Source: Bradyrhizobium sp. ORS 285 (lineage in GTDB: Bacteria; Pseudomonadota; Alphaproteobacteria; Rhizobiales; Xanthobacteraceae). From it: a DNA stretch of 64,000 nt. The notes under the pieces are model-generated. The model was given only the letters and a program-made list of their open reading frames with translations, ran no database searches and had not been told where the DNA came from. The translations under genes and the position numbers were made by a program. The stretch is taken from positions 744,001 through 808,000 of the forward strand of contig NZ_LT859959.1 in the NCBI RefSeq assembly GCF_900176205.1, written 5' to 3'. Positions 9,700-19,587 of this stretch are shown in pieces (position 1 is the stretch's first letter; each line of letters begins with the position of its first letter).

Positions 9700-10686
9700 T
9701 CAAACCATGAACAGCTTCAAAGCGGCATCAACCACTGTGCGGTGGATTGCCCCGCGATCGACTGACGGCGGATCGACGCAGCTGGCTGGATCAGCGTTGC
9801 GGCCCAGTTCGGTGCTCTCCGGCAGGAACACGTAGTGGCCAGCGTCATCGGCGACGATGTCGAAGGCGCTCTGCGGCAACCGCTCGTGCAGCCAACGCGC
9901 CGACGGCAGCAGCGCATCGGCGCCGCCGACCATGATGTGTGTCGGCACATCGATCGCCGCGACGCTGTCTTCCGAGAAGCCCTGCACCGAGCGTCCCGGC
10001 GCCAGCAGCAGCGCCGCCTTGATGCGGGGATCGTGATACGACGCCGACATCCGCGCCCAGGAGTCGCGGAAGACCTGGCTCGTCTCCATCAGAAGCGGCA
10101 GATGATCGACGAGGTCGGGAAACTCGCGTGGGCCGCGGCCGAGATTGGCGCCGGGCTCGAAGGGCGAGCGGATCATGATGGCGCCGAGCAGGGCAGTGGC
10201 GGTGACGCCGCCGAGCGAGTAGCCGACGGCGAAGATGCGATCCGGATCGATGCGGCCTGCAAAGCCGGGATGAGCGGCGAGATGGTCGATCAGCAACGAG
10301 ATGTCGCGCGGCCGCTCCCACGAACACAGGAACGCCTCGGCCCGGTACGGCTCGGCGTTGCTGTTGCCGTGATGGTTGACGGCGACCGCGATGAAGCCGC
10401 GGCTCGCCAACTCGCGCGCCAGCCATTCGAACTGCAGCCCGTTGCAGCCGGTGCCGTGCGAATAGACCACGAGCGGATACGACCCGTTGCCGGCAAGTGG
10501 CGCATCCAGCGCCGCCGGTCCCGCCTTGAACCATCCGTCCGGCCATGGCGCGACCTGGAGCGGCGCTTCGATCGCAGCGTCCGCGGCCGGATACCAGGCG
10601 AACCAGTCGATCGGCCGCAGGCCGTCGCCATCCCAGTTCGGCCGCGAGGCGTCCGCAAGCCGACCTCGGCGAAACCCGACCCGCAT
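9700..10686 (-). CDS. Alpha/beta hydrolase, dienelactone-hydrolase-like
   Basis: A 328-residue predicted serine hydrolase. VYSHGTGCNG provides the HG oxyanion-hole region, GYSLGG near residue 155 carries the nucleophile, and ADDAGHYVFLP near the C terminus supplies the histidine. No signal peptide is visible, so it is likely cytoplasmic. It begins only 7 bases after the stop of the sugar-type permease and so belongs to that operon, suggesting that it acts on the imported compound or an ester of it. The substrate is unknown. Confidence 0.78.
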   Translation of the reverse strand: MRVGFRRGRLADASRPNWDGDGLRPIDWFAWYPAADAAIEAPLQVAPWPDGWFKAGPAALDAPLAGNGSYPLVVYSHGTGCNGLQFEWLARELASRGFIAVAVNHHGNSNAEPYRAEAFLCSWERPRDISLLIDHLAAHPGFAGRIDPDRIFAVGYSLGGVTATALLGAIMIRSPFEPGANLGRGPREFPDLVDHLPLLMETSQVFRDSWARMSASYHDPRIKAALLLAPGRSVQGFSEDSVAAIDVPTHIMVGGADALLPSARWLHERLPQSAFDIVADDAGHYVFLPESTELGRNADPASCVDPPSVDRGAIHRTVVDAALKLFMV

Positions 10687-10693
10687 TACTCCG

Positions 10694-11545
10694 TCACGAC
10701 TTCACGGCGCCGGCGGTGAGACCGCCGACCATGTAGCGCTTGAAGGCGTAGTACACCGCGGCCGGCGGCAGCGCGTAGATGAAGCCGGTGGTCATCAGGA
10801 GCTCCCACGGCGAATCGTCGGCGGCGAGGAAGTTGCCGAGCGCCACGGGAAGGGTGATCGCTTTGTCGTTCGACAGCAGCAGGAACGCGTAGAGATACTC
10901 GTTCCAGGCCAGCAGCACCGCATAGGTGCCGATCGCGACCAGCGACGGCATCATCAGTGGCACATAGACCAGCCGGAAGATCTGCAGCGGGCTCGCGCCG
11001 TCCATCACGGCGGCTTCGTCGAGCTCGACCGGCAGCTTGTCGGAGGCCTGCTTCAGAACCCAGATCGCGTAGGGCGAGGCGATGGTCACCATCGCGAGGA
11101 TCAGCGACCAGTCGTTGTTGAGCAGGCCGTATTTGCCCATGGTGCGATACATCGGCACCGCGAGGAACGCCGCCGGGATGAAGTAGGTGAACAGCGCCAA
11201 GTTCATCACCACGCGGCTGCCGGGCACGCGCAGTCGCGAGATCGCATAGGCCGCGCAGGTCGCGATGATCAAGGTCAGCGCGCCGACGGCGACCGCGATG
11301 AGGACGGAGTTGCCGAACTGGATCCAGAAGTCGCGCAGGAAATAATGCTGCTGGTGAAACACGATCGAGAAATTGTGCAGGGTCGGATGATCAGGCCACA
11401 GCTTGCCCGAGAACGCGTCCTCCTTCGGCGAGATCGCGAACAGGAACATGTGGTAGATCGGGATCATCGTCCAGATGAAGACGGGAATGCCGATCAGCAG
11501 CAGCCGGGCCTCGGTGCCGACTTCGCGCAAGGTGGGGAGCTTCAT
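10694..11545 (-). CDS. Sugar-type ABC permease, MalG family
   Basis: A 283-residue inner-membrane permease with six predicted helices. The coupling loop ELDEAAVMDGASPLQIFRLVYVP near residue 175 is the EAA motif of carbohydrate importers of the MalG/UgpE type. Its start overlaps the stop of the upstream permease gene by four bases (11542-11545), so the two are translationally coupled. The operon runs binding protein, MalF-type, MalG-type, hydrolase. No ATPase is encoded with it. Confidence 0.88.
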   Translation of the reverse strand: MKLPTLREVGTEARLLLIGIPVFIWTMIPIYHMFLFAISPKEDAFSGKLWPDHPTLHNFSIVFHQQHYFLRDFWIQFGNSVLIAVAVGALTLIIATCAAYAISRLRVPGSRVVMNLALFTYFIPAAFLAVPMYRTMGKYGLLNNDWSLILAMVTIASPYAIWVLKQASDKLPVELDEAAVMDGASPLQIFRLVYVPLMMPSLVAIGTYAVLLAWNEYLYAFLLLSNDKAITLPVALGNFLAADDSPWELLMTTGFIYALPPAAVYYAFKRYMVGGLTAGAVKS

Positions 11546-12417
11546 CGCGACAACCGCTTCATCATGAAATAGACCAGGGGGAGCACCAGCGGCATCGCGC
11601 AGACGATCGAGGCCATCGCGAGGCTGAGCTGATCGAGACGGAGATAGCGGATGCCGAGCGTCGACAGCACGTGGGTGAGGTCGGCCGGGCCGCCGCCGGT
11701 CAGCAGATAGACGCTGTTGAAGTCGCCGAGCGTCCAGATCATCGAGAGCAGCGTGCAGGTGATGTAGAGCGTCTGCATCGACGGCCAGGTGATGTAGCGG
11801 AACTTCTGCATCCAGGTGGCGCCGTCGACCTCGGCGGCCTCGAACAGGTCCTGCGAGATCGCGAGCCGGCCGGTCATCAGGATCAGGGTCCAGAACGGCA
11901 GCGATTTCCAGATGTGCATGCCGATGGCCATGCCGAGCGCGATCGTCGGGTCGTTGAGCCAGTTCGGGCCGTCATCACCGGTCAGGCTGAAGATCAGGTG
12001 GTTGACCATGCCCCATTCGGGATTGAGCATGAAGCGCACCGACAGGATGGTCGGGATCGACGGCACCGCCCAGGGCAGGATGAAGATCACCGACAGCCAT
12101 TTGATCCAGCCGCGCTGCTGGATGAAGAAGCCGGACAAAAACAGCGCGATCAGCATCTTCAGATTGATGCCGACCAGCAGGAAGACGAGCGTGTTGACGG
12201 CGGCGCGCGCGAAGATCGGGTCGTTGTACAGCGCGACATAGCTCGCGGGATCGCGCGCCAGCCACAGGCCGTAGCCGACGGGATAGACGACGAAGGCGAG
12301 GAACACGAGCAGGTAGGGCGCCAGCATGACGATGCCCCACACCTGGGGCGGCGTCAGCCGCGCCGGCCGCGGTGCCTCCGCAAGCGTAGAATCGGAAGCT
12401 GAAAGCGTGATCGCCAT
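11542..12417 (-). CDS. Sugar-type ABC permease, MalF family
   Basis: A 291-residue permease with a soluble N-terminal segment of about 20 residues and six predicted helices. The EAA loop reads EAAEVDGATWMQKFRYITWPS. The ATG pairing with 12415-12417 is chosen over a longer opening at 12456 because a purine-rich AGAAGAG lies just upstream and the extra residues are not family-like. It pairs with the MalG-type permease, with which it overlaps by four bases. Confidence 0.87.
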   Translation of the reverse strand: MAITLSASDSTLAEAPRPARLTPPQVWGIVMLAPYLLVFLAFVVYPVGYGLWLARDPASYVALYNDPIFARAAVNTLVFLLVGINLKMLIALFLSGFFIQQRGWIKWLSVIFILPWAVPSIPTILSVRFMLNPEWGMVNHLIFSLTGDDGPNWLNDPTIALGMAIGMHIWKSLPFWTLILMTGRLAISQDLFEAAEVDGATWMQKFRYITWPSMQTLYITCTLLSMIWTLGDFNSVYLLTGGGPADLTHVLSTLGIRYLRLDQLSLAMASIVCAMPLVLPLVYFMMKRLSR

Positions 12418-12531
12418 GATGGTCTCTTCTGGTCGTCTCTTCCCACCGATAACCAAACCGGCCGCATGGGCTGCGGCCGGCAGTCTTTGTCGTTGTCAGG
12501 ACGTCAGGCTAGTGCATCGCCAAGCGAGAGA

Positions 12532-13911
12532 CTAGCCCGCGACCTCCTTGAGGCGCGCGATCAGCTCGTCGACCGCCTTCTCGACCGGCACCTTCTCGCT
12601 GACCACACGGTTCATCGCCTTCGCCCAGACGTTCTCGTTGTTGAGAATCGTGAACTTGTAGTTCTTGGTGAAGTCGAACGGCGTGGTGCCGCCGGTGAAC
12701 TGGGTGTAGACGGCCTTGCGATGGCGGTCGGCCTGCCAGAACGGGCTCTTCTGGCCGGCAGTCGTCACCGGGAACCAGCGGCCCAGCGCGCCTTCGACGT
12801 AGGGTCCGAGGTTCTCTTCCTGCATCAGGAACTTGATGAACTCCTTGGCCTGCGCCTTATGCGGCGCATTGGCGAAGATGAGGCCGGTCTTCACGTCGGA
12901 GCGATACTTGATCGGCGTGCCGTCCGGCTTGTTGGGGAAGGACGCGGTGATGATGTCCTCCTCATAGGCCTTCTTGCCGGCCGCGCGCTGCTCGGGCGTC
13001 AGCGCCTGGTTGGTCGAATCCTCGAACCACTTGGCCGCGATCGAGATCGTGAAATTGTGGGTCATCACGATGGTCTTGTTGTGGAAGGCGACGTTGTTGT
13101 CCGGGTCCTTCCAGGTCGTCGAGGACGGCGGGGTGCAGCCCTTGATGTAGGTGTCGGTATAGTCCTTCAGCGCCTTGGTCAGGCCCTCGCGCACCTTGGG
13201 GTCGTCGACCAGCAGCTTGCCGTCGTCGTCGACCAGCTTGACGTTGTAGGCGTCCATGAAGGTGTAGAACGACTGGAACGAGTCGGTCGACTCGACGCCC
13301 ATCGGCTGTCCGACGCCGTAGAGACGCTGGCCGGTCGCCTTGCGGATGCCCGGCTGAACCTTGTCGCACCAGAACGTCCAGTAATCTTCCCACTTGGTCG
13401 GGATGTCAGCCTGCTTGAAGCCGGCCTTCTCGAGCAGGTCGCCCCAGATCTGGACGTGCATGCTCTGCTGCTTCAGCGGAAAACCGTAATAGGCCTTCTT
13501 CTTGGTGACGTTGTTGTAGAGATAGGCGGTCTCGATGGTGTTCGGCGCAAACGCCGACTTCATCGGCTCCAGGATGTCGGTGAGATCTTCGAGCTTGCCT
13601 TCGTAAGCCCACTTGCCCTGCGCCTGCACGTCATAGGTGTCGGCATAGGCGACATCAGGCACGGTGCCGGAATCGAGCGCGGCCACCGTCTTCGGGATCA
13701 TGTCCTGGATCGCGTATTGCGACAGCTCGACCTTGATGCCGGTCTTGGCCTCGAATTTCTTGACGACGTTGAGCAGCGCATCGTCCTCGGACTTGTAGAA
13801 GCCCTTGCTCCACCAGATCGTGATGGTGTCCTGAGCGACGGCTGGTGCTGCAGCGCAAAAAAGCCCGGCGGCTACTGCGATTGAAAGCGCACCCATTCCC
13901 CTGGATTTCAC
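12532..13911 (-). CDS. Sugar-type ABC substrate-binding protein
   Basis: A 459-residue periplasmic binding protein. A Sec signal peptide (M-K-S-R then a hydrophobic stretch ending AAAPAVAQ) would be cleaved near residue 27. The mature part starts TITIWWSKGFYKSEDD, and KVELSQY and VPDVAYADTY follow in the pattern of family 1 (carbohydrate) solute-binding proteins. It is the first gene of the minus-strand operon and delivers substrate to the two permeases. The ligand is unknown; glycerol, polyols or oligosaccharides are all handled by relatives. Confidence 0.87.
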   Translation of the reverse strand: MKSRGMGALSIAVAAGLFCAAAPAVAQDTITIWWSKGFYKSEDDALLNVVKKFEAKTGIKVELSQYAIQDMIPKTVAALDSGTVPDVAYADTYDVQAQGKWAYEGKLEDLTDILEPMKSAFAPNTIETAYLYNNVTKKKAYYGFPLKQQSMHVQIWGDLLEKAGFKQADIPTKWEDYWTFWCDKVQPGIRKATGQRLYGVGQPMGVESTDSFQSFYTFMDAYNVKLVDDDGKLLVDDPKVREGLTKALKDYTDTYIKGCTPPSSTTWKDPDNNVAFHNKTIVMTHNFTISIAAKWFEDSTNQALTPEQRAAGKKAYEEDIITASFPNKPDGTPIKYRSDVKTGLIFANAPHKAQAKEFIKFLMQEENLGPYVEGALGRWFPVTTAGQKSPFWQADRHRKAVYTQFTGGTTPFDFTKNYKFTILNNENVWAKAMNRVVSEKVPVEKAVDELIARLKEVAG

Positions 13912-14053
13912 GTGTCTCTCCCTGATCCGCCGATCTTGCTTGATCGGTTGTGGGCGGACACTAGCGCAGGGACCAGATGCGATCCAGAAGTAATATATCA
14001 GACATAGGTCGGGGCTACGGCTGTCGCTCGATCACGCTTAATGCGGGCGGCGA

Positions 14054-16015
14054 TCAGTTCTGTTTTGTGGGACTCTCGCTCGCCGGAGCGTCGGCCTGCG
14101 GCGCATTGTCCTGCTGAGCAGGACGCAGCCCGCCGCCGGTGAAGCGCTCCAGCACCGAGCGTACGGCGTCGCGGGTCTTGCGGTCCTTCACGGCATCGAG
14201 CAGCGGCGCCGCCGCCGGCGCGCGGCGGATCAGGCTTTCCGGATCGGGGAAGATCAGCGGATCTTCCCACGGGCCCTGCACCACGAACGGCAGTTCGAAT
14301 CCGTTGCCTGCATTGCCTGCCGACAACAGGCTTGCGACGCCCTTGAAGTCGTATTCGCGGCTCGGCACCGATGCGGTGCCGGTCATGGTGATCCGCGCGG
14401 TCGGGCTCTCGACGCGGATGTCTTCCGCAGTGGCAACCCCGTCTGCGAACTTCACGGCGACCGTCAACGAGTCGTAGGGCGTCGATCCCGTGCGGAAATT
14501 GCCGCCGCGCGATAGGGGGCTGCGCTCCAGCCGCTTCAGAAGCTGCTCGACGTTGAAGCCCGAGATCGCGCCGTCGCGGCCTTGCAGCGTGGCGCTGCCG
14601 TCGAGCGATTGCGCAAGCCCGAACGGGCTCGAGCCCGACGCCGTCAGCGAGACGTTGAGATTGCCGCGTCCGGACAGCGAGGACACGCCGAACATCTCGT
14701 TGGCGCAGGCCTGCAGGTCGACGTCGTTGAATTGCAGCTCGGCCTTGACATCGGCGACCGTGTCGGCCCGGGCAATGCCGAACGAACCGCGCACGATGCC
14801 GCCATACATCTGCGCTTCGCCCACCGACAGTGCGAGCACGCCGTTGCGCAGATTGGCGCCGAATGCCGTGCGTCCGAGTTTCGAGGAGCCGACCGTGACC
14901 TTTGCGGCCGATAGCCGCATGTCGAGGTCGGTGGTCGACAGCGCCTTGAGGTCGAACAGCTGCCGGTTCCAGTCGCGCGCGCCATTGGCGAGCAGCCGGA
15001 AGGTCGAGATGTACGGCGTGAAGTCCAGCGCATCGGCCGCGAGCGTCGCCTGCAGCGCTTGCCGGCCGTTGTTGGAATAGGTCATCACGCCCTCGGCGGT
15101 ATTGCCGTCGAGCTCGACATTGACGTTGGTGAGCGCGATCGAGGCGCCGACCACATTGGCACGAGCACGTAGCGCAAAGCGGCCGAAGCCGCCGCCGCCG
15201 AGCGGCGTCTGTCCGGTCCAGCGCAGCGCGTCGCGCAATGAGGGGCTGTCGACCGTGAGCGTGCCTTCCATCAGCGCGCTCGTGCGGTTGGCGACGGTGC
15301 CGTCGAACGCGACCTTCAGCGGCGGGCTCGCCAGGCGCATCTTCAGGCCGGAGCGGTCACCCGACAGAGCTGCCAGGAAATCGCTGACGCTGATCGAGCC
15401 CTCGATGCGCTGGCCGCGCCAATCGAATTGGCCGGTCGCAGCGAACGAGCGCGAGATCGAGGGCCAGGCCAGCGACAGGTCGATGTCGTCGAGCCGCTCG
15501 GACGCATGATGGTTGCCGTCCTCGTAGACCAGGATGCCGTCCTGGATGCGGATCTCCGAGAACGACATCTGGCTGTCGGGACCCGGCCGCATCGTGCGCG
15601 CGATGGTTTCGATGAAGGGCGTCCAATTGCTGTTGCCGTCGGCCTCGCGGGTGACGTTGATCTGCGGCCGCAGCATCATGACGTCGGCGATCTCGAAGCG
15701 CTGCAGCAGCAGCGGCAGCAGTTGGAGATTGGCAGTCAGGACGTCGACGCGCAGCGCCGGATCGTCGGCGCCGCTGCCCTTCAGGCCGACATCGTGGAAC
15801 GAGACGTAGCTGCCGGGGAATAAGGAGACGTCGATATGGCCTTTGACGACGAGCTCGAGCCCAGTGACGGCGCGGATCTGCGTCTCGACGGCGCGCCGCA
15901 GTGCCTCACGATTGACCAGCCAGGAACTCGCGAGCAGGCCCACGAGGGCAATGCCGAGCAGCACCGCGATCGGTGTGCCGAGGCGCCTCATTCCTTGGGC
16001 CATGGTCACGGACAT
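14054..16015 (-). CDS. AsmA family protein
   Basis: A 653-residue protein with one N-terminal membrane helix (TPIAVLLGIALVGLLASSWLV) and a long beta-rich periplasmic region. VTGLELVVKGHIDVSLFPGSYVSFHDVGL right after the helix is the AsmA N-terminal signature. AsmA-like proteins are bridge-like proteins implicated in lipid transport or envelope maintenance. The C terminus is Ala/Pro/Asp-rich and probably disordered. The gene is monocistronic. ATG 16015 is used; ATG 16003 would remove only four residues. Confidence 0.88.
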   Translation of the reverse strand: MSVTMAQGMRRLGTPIAVLLGIALVGLLASSWLVNREALRRAVETQIRAVTGLELVVKGHIDVSLFPGSYVSFHDVGLKGSGADDPALRVDVLTANLQLLPLLLQRFEIADVMMLRPQINVTREADGNSNWTPFIETIARTMRPGPDSQMSFSEIRIQDGILVYEDGNHHASERLDDIDLSLAWPSISRSFAATGQFDWRGQRIEGSISVSDFLAALSGDRSGLKMRLASPPLKVAFDGTVANRTSALMEGTLTVDSPSLRDALRWTGQTPLGGGGFGRFALRARANVVGASIALTNVNVELDGNTAEGVMTYSNNGRQALQATLAADALDFTPYISTFRLLANGARDWNRQLFDLKALSTTDLDMRLSAAKVTVGSSKLGRTAFGANLRNGVLALSVGEAQMYGGIVRGSFGIARADTVADVKAELQFNDVDLQACANEMFGVSSLSGRGNLNVSLTASGSSPFGLAQSLDGSATLQGRDGAISGFNVEQLLKRLERSPLSRGGNFRTGSTPYDSLTVAVKFADGVATAEDIRVESPTARITMTGTASVPSREYDFKGVASLLSAGNAGNGFELPFVVQGPWEDPLIFPDPESLIRRAPAAAPLLDAVKDRKTRDAVRSVLERFTGGGLRPAQQDNAPQADAPASESPTKQN

Positions 16016-16313
16016 GTCCTGGATACGTCGGATCGCTGGTGAGGGAGGATGGGCAGGGCGCGCCGAAAACCCTTGCCAACATCAACAACTTGATGCGTTT
16101 TCTTGACGCTTTCAAGGCCACGCCGTTGGTGTGGCTGGATTACGGCGGAGGCCGCGAAGCGCCGCCCCCGGATCATTCCGGGGCCGCGCGCCGCTGCGAC
16201 TGCTAATGCAGGACATGCCCGTTGGGAAGGCATCATTGACGCATTGCGAAGATTTCGCCTAATAATCCGGTCGATATCTGCGCCGTCCTCGCTTTGCAAC
16301 AGGTCATTCCCGT

Positions 16314-17041
16314 ATGAACAAGGTCTATCCGGACGCCAAATCCGCCCTTGCGGGCCTTCTCAAGGACGGCATGACCATCATGTCCGGTGGGTTTGGCCTT
16401 TGCGGCATCGCCGAAACGCTGTCCGATGCCATTCGTGATTCCGGGGTGAAGAACCTCACCGTCATCTCCAACAATGCCGGCGTGGATGGCATCGGGCTCA
16501 GCCGACTGCTGGAGACGCGGCAGATCAAGAAGATGATCTCGTCCTATGTCGGCGAGAATAAGCTGTTCGCACAGCAATATCTGGCCGGCGAACTGGAGCT
16601 GGAATTCTGCCCGCAGGGCACCCTGGCCGAGCGCATCCGCGCCGGCGGTGCCGGCATCCCGGCCTTCTTCACCAAGACCGGCGTCGGCACGCTGGTCGCC
16701 GAAGGCAAGGAAGTGCGGGAATTCGACGGCGAGAAATATCTGATGGAGCGCGGCCTGTTCGCAGACATCGCGATCGTGCACGCCTGGAAGGGCGATACCG
16801 CCGGCAACCTCGTCTACCGGAAGACGGCGCGCAACTTCAATCCGATGATGGCGACGGCGGCGAAGGTCACAGTGGCTGAGGTCGAGCATCTCCTGCCGGC
16901 CGGCCAGATCGATCCCGACCACATCCATACGCCGGGCATCTTCGTGAAGCGCATCATCCAGGTCGGCACCGCGCTCAAGCGCATCGAGCAGCGCACCGTC
17001 CGCAAACGTGAAGCCGCCGCTGCAGCGGGGGAGGAAGTCTG

Positions 17042-17042
<1 letters not shown>
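16314..17042 (+). CDS. scoA: 3-oxoacid CoA-transferase subunit A
   Basis: A 242-residue subunit of a class I CoA-transferase, most like succinyl-CoA:3-ketoacid CoA-transferase (acetoacetate activation in ketone body and PHB degradation). [16 protein letters not shown] near the N terminus is the family CoA-binding glycine motif, and [25 protein letters not shown] is strongly conserved. It overlaps the B-subunit start in TGATG at 17040-17044. An atoD-like specificity cannot be excluded, but ketoacid transferases in rhizobia look like this. Confidence 0.9.
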
Positions 17043-17692
<650 letters not shown>

Positions 17693-17698
17693 GCGCGA

Positions 17699-19420
17699 CT
17701 ACCAGCGCCGGCACAGCATCTCGGCAACCTTGACCGCGAGCCGGCAGGCCGCGTTGGGTCGCGGGCTCGCGTGAGCCTGCGGCGGCATCTCCGCCAGGCT
17801 CTGAAGCACGAGGCAGGGGATGCCGTGACTGAGGGCGATCAGTCCCGTCACATAGGCTGTATCGTCGGTGGCGAGGGCACCCGGGACGGCGGCCGAAATA
17901 TCGGCATCGGTGCCGCCCCCGTTGCGCGTCACCGTCATCCCTTCGAAGAACACGCCGATCTCGTCGAGCATGGTCGTCGCTGCCTCATGGGCAAGGCGGC
18001 AGAGCTCCGGATCGGCCGGGATGATCATGCCGCCTTGGCTCGGGAATGGCGGTTCGGCGATGCTGAGCGCATCGCGGAGCTGGATCTCGATCCGGAACGG
18101 CGCGACCGCCGTCGCAATCACGAGATCGCCCGGGCCGGCGCCGACGAAGCGGGCGCCCAGAGTTGCCTGCGCCAGTGTTGGGCCAAGGGCCTGCGCGCGT
18201 CCCGGCATGATCACCCAGCGCGCGCCGTGCTCCTCGATCGCGACCGCCGTCGCGCTGGCCGCCTCGGTCATGGATCGCCCGAGGCAGATCACCGCGTGGA
18301 AGCAGGCGTGACGGATGATCGCGCGTGCGGCGTTGCGTTGTTCGATCAGCGTGCCCGGTCCCATCGCCTGGATCAGGCCTTCGATGTCATCAGGTGTGCT
18401 GACGACAAACCCGATCGTATGGGCCTTGGCGTGGAGGAAGCGCAGCGCGTCGAGCATCGCGTTGATGCTGGCCTTGTCGCGCTCGTCGAGCTGCGGCCAT
18501 AACGCCTCGAGCACGTCCAGCGAGGCCTCGATGCTGGCGCCGATCACGCCCTGGCTGAGCGGACGGCCGGGCGTCTCGCAGCGATAGAGCTCCTCCAGCG
18601 TCTGCAGGACCGTTCGCCGGTCCTTGATTGCGCCAGCGCCCTGCAGGATGCGTGCGAGAACGAGTGCGCGCTTGCCGGGATCGAGCGGTACCGCCAGCCA
18701 GGCGAAATCCGCCAGCTCCGCCGCCTGCTCGCTTGCCGCGCGCTGAAACTCGCCGACGACCTGGCCATAGTGCCAGCTGAGCTGCCACGGCGTCACCTGC
18801 CGGCCGCGATACCTGCCGCGATCGATCCGTTCGAGGGCCTGAGCCTGCAGCTCGTGGCGCAGATCCGGGTCGAAGCCTGCTGCGCGCGTATCCAGCAGAT
18901 GATGGGCGCGTGTCGCGACCCCCGGACCAAACCACTCCTGGTCGGGATCGCCGACGGCCAGCCCGCTCGGCATCCGGATGTGGACCGTTCTGCGAAACTG
19001 GTCCAGCTCGCGCTTTGCAACACGTGCCGCAGTGGCCGAGACGCTCTGCAGTTCGCAGAACGCGTCGACAACGCTTGCCCAGTCCCAGAAATCATCGCCG
19101 TAGAACGGAATGCGGTATTGCCGGCTTGCGACGATGCACGCACAGATCTCCTCGATGTGTCGCGCGACCCGATCGAGGATGTCACGGCGCGCCAGTGCGG
19201 GATCAGTCAGGCATTGATGGACGATGCGCGCCGCATTGGCATTCACCACGTGCCAGTCCTTGGCGGGGAATTTCGGCGTCTTCAGCAGATATTCGAGCGC
19301 ATCGACGAGGCAGCGTCCGGCCAGCGCGCGCGGCGAATTGTCGTCGAACCAGCTGGTATTACCGATGCCGTACCCATGCAGGTCGGACGTGAAGAAGACC
19401 GGCGGATGTCGAGAAACCAC
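17699..19420 (-). CDS. Uncharacterised helical / nucleoside-phosphorylase-like fusion protein
   Basis: A 573-residue protein I cannot name. Residues about 1-340 look all-helical, with repeated Trp-containing segments (FYGDDFWDWASVVDAF and VTPWQLSWHYGQVVGEF) reminiscent of an alpha/alpha toroid. Residues about 370-560 resemble a nucleoside phosphorylase/nucleosidase fold: VICLGRSMTEAASATA, GARFVGAGPGDLVIATAV and ALATDDTAYVTGLIALSHGIPCLVLQS. The Met-Glu pair and Arg/Asp of active nucleosidases are not obvious (TDD and QSLAE at the matching places), so catalysis is uncertain. No signal peptide or membrane helix is seen. The gene converges on scoB with six bases between stops. Confidence 0.6.
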   Translation of the reverse strand: MVSRHPPVFFTSDLHGYGIGNTSWFDDNSPRALAGRCLVDALEYLLKTPKFPAKDWHVVNANAARIVHQCLTDPALARRDILDRVARHIEEICACIVASRQYRIPFYGDDFWDWASVVDAFCELQSVSATAARVAKRELDQFRRTVHIRMPSGLAVGDPDQEWFGPGVATRAHHLLDTRAAGFDPDLRHELQAQALERIDRGRYRGRQVTPWQLSWHYGQVVGEFQRAASEQAAELADFAWLAVPLDPGKRALVLARILQGAGAIKDRRTVLQTLEELYRCETPGRPLSQGVIGASIEASLDVLEALWPQLDERDKASINAMLDALRFLHAKAHTIGFVVSTPDDIEGLIQAMGPGTLIEQRNAARAIIRHACFHAVICLGRSMTEAASATAVAIEEHGARWVIMPGRAQALGPTLAQATLGARFVGAGPGDLVIATAVAPFRIEIQLRDALSIAEPPFPSQGGMIIPADPELCRLAHEAATTMLDEIGVFFEGMTVTRNGGGTDADISAAVPGALATDDTAYVTGLIALSHGIPCLVLQSLAEMPPQAHASPRPNAACRLAVKVAEMLCRRW

Positions 19421-19587
19421 GCTCGCCTCCTGGTCCGCTCACCGCGTCTTTCATGCAATTGTTTAACGTTTGTAGCTCGATCATCGCAACCGAAAGTTGA
19501 TTTTGGGTGACTGTCATTTGTCCCAGTGCCAGGACACCGGCGGCGGTGCGCCGACCCGCCGGTGATCGAGGTCGCTGATCCCTGCGC

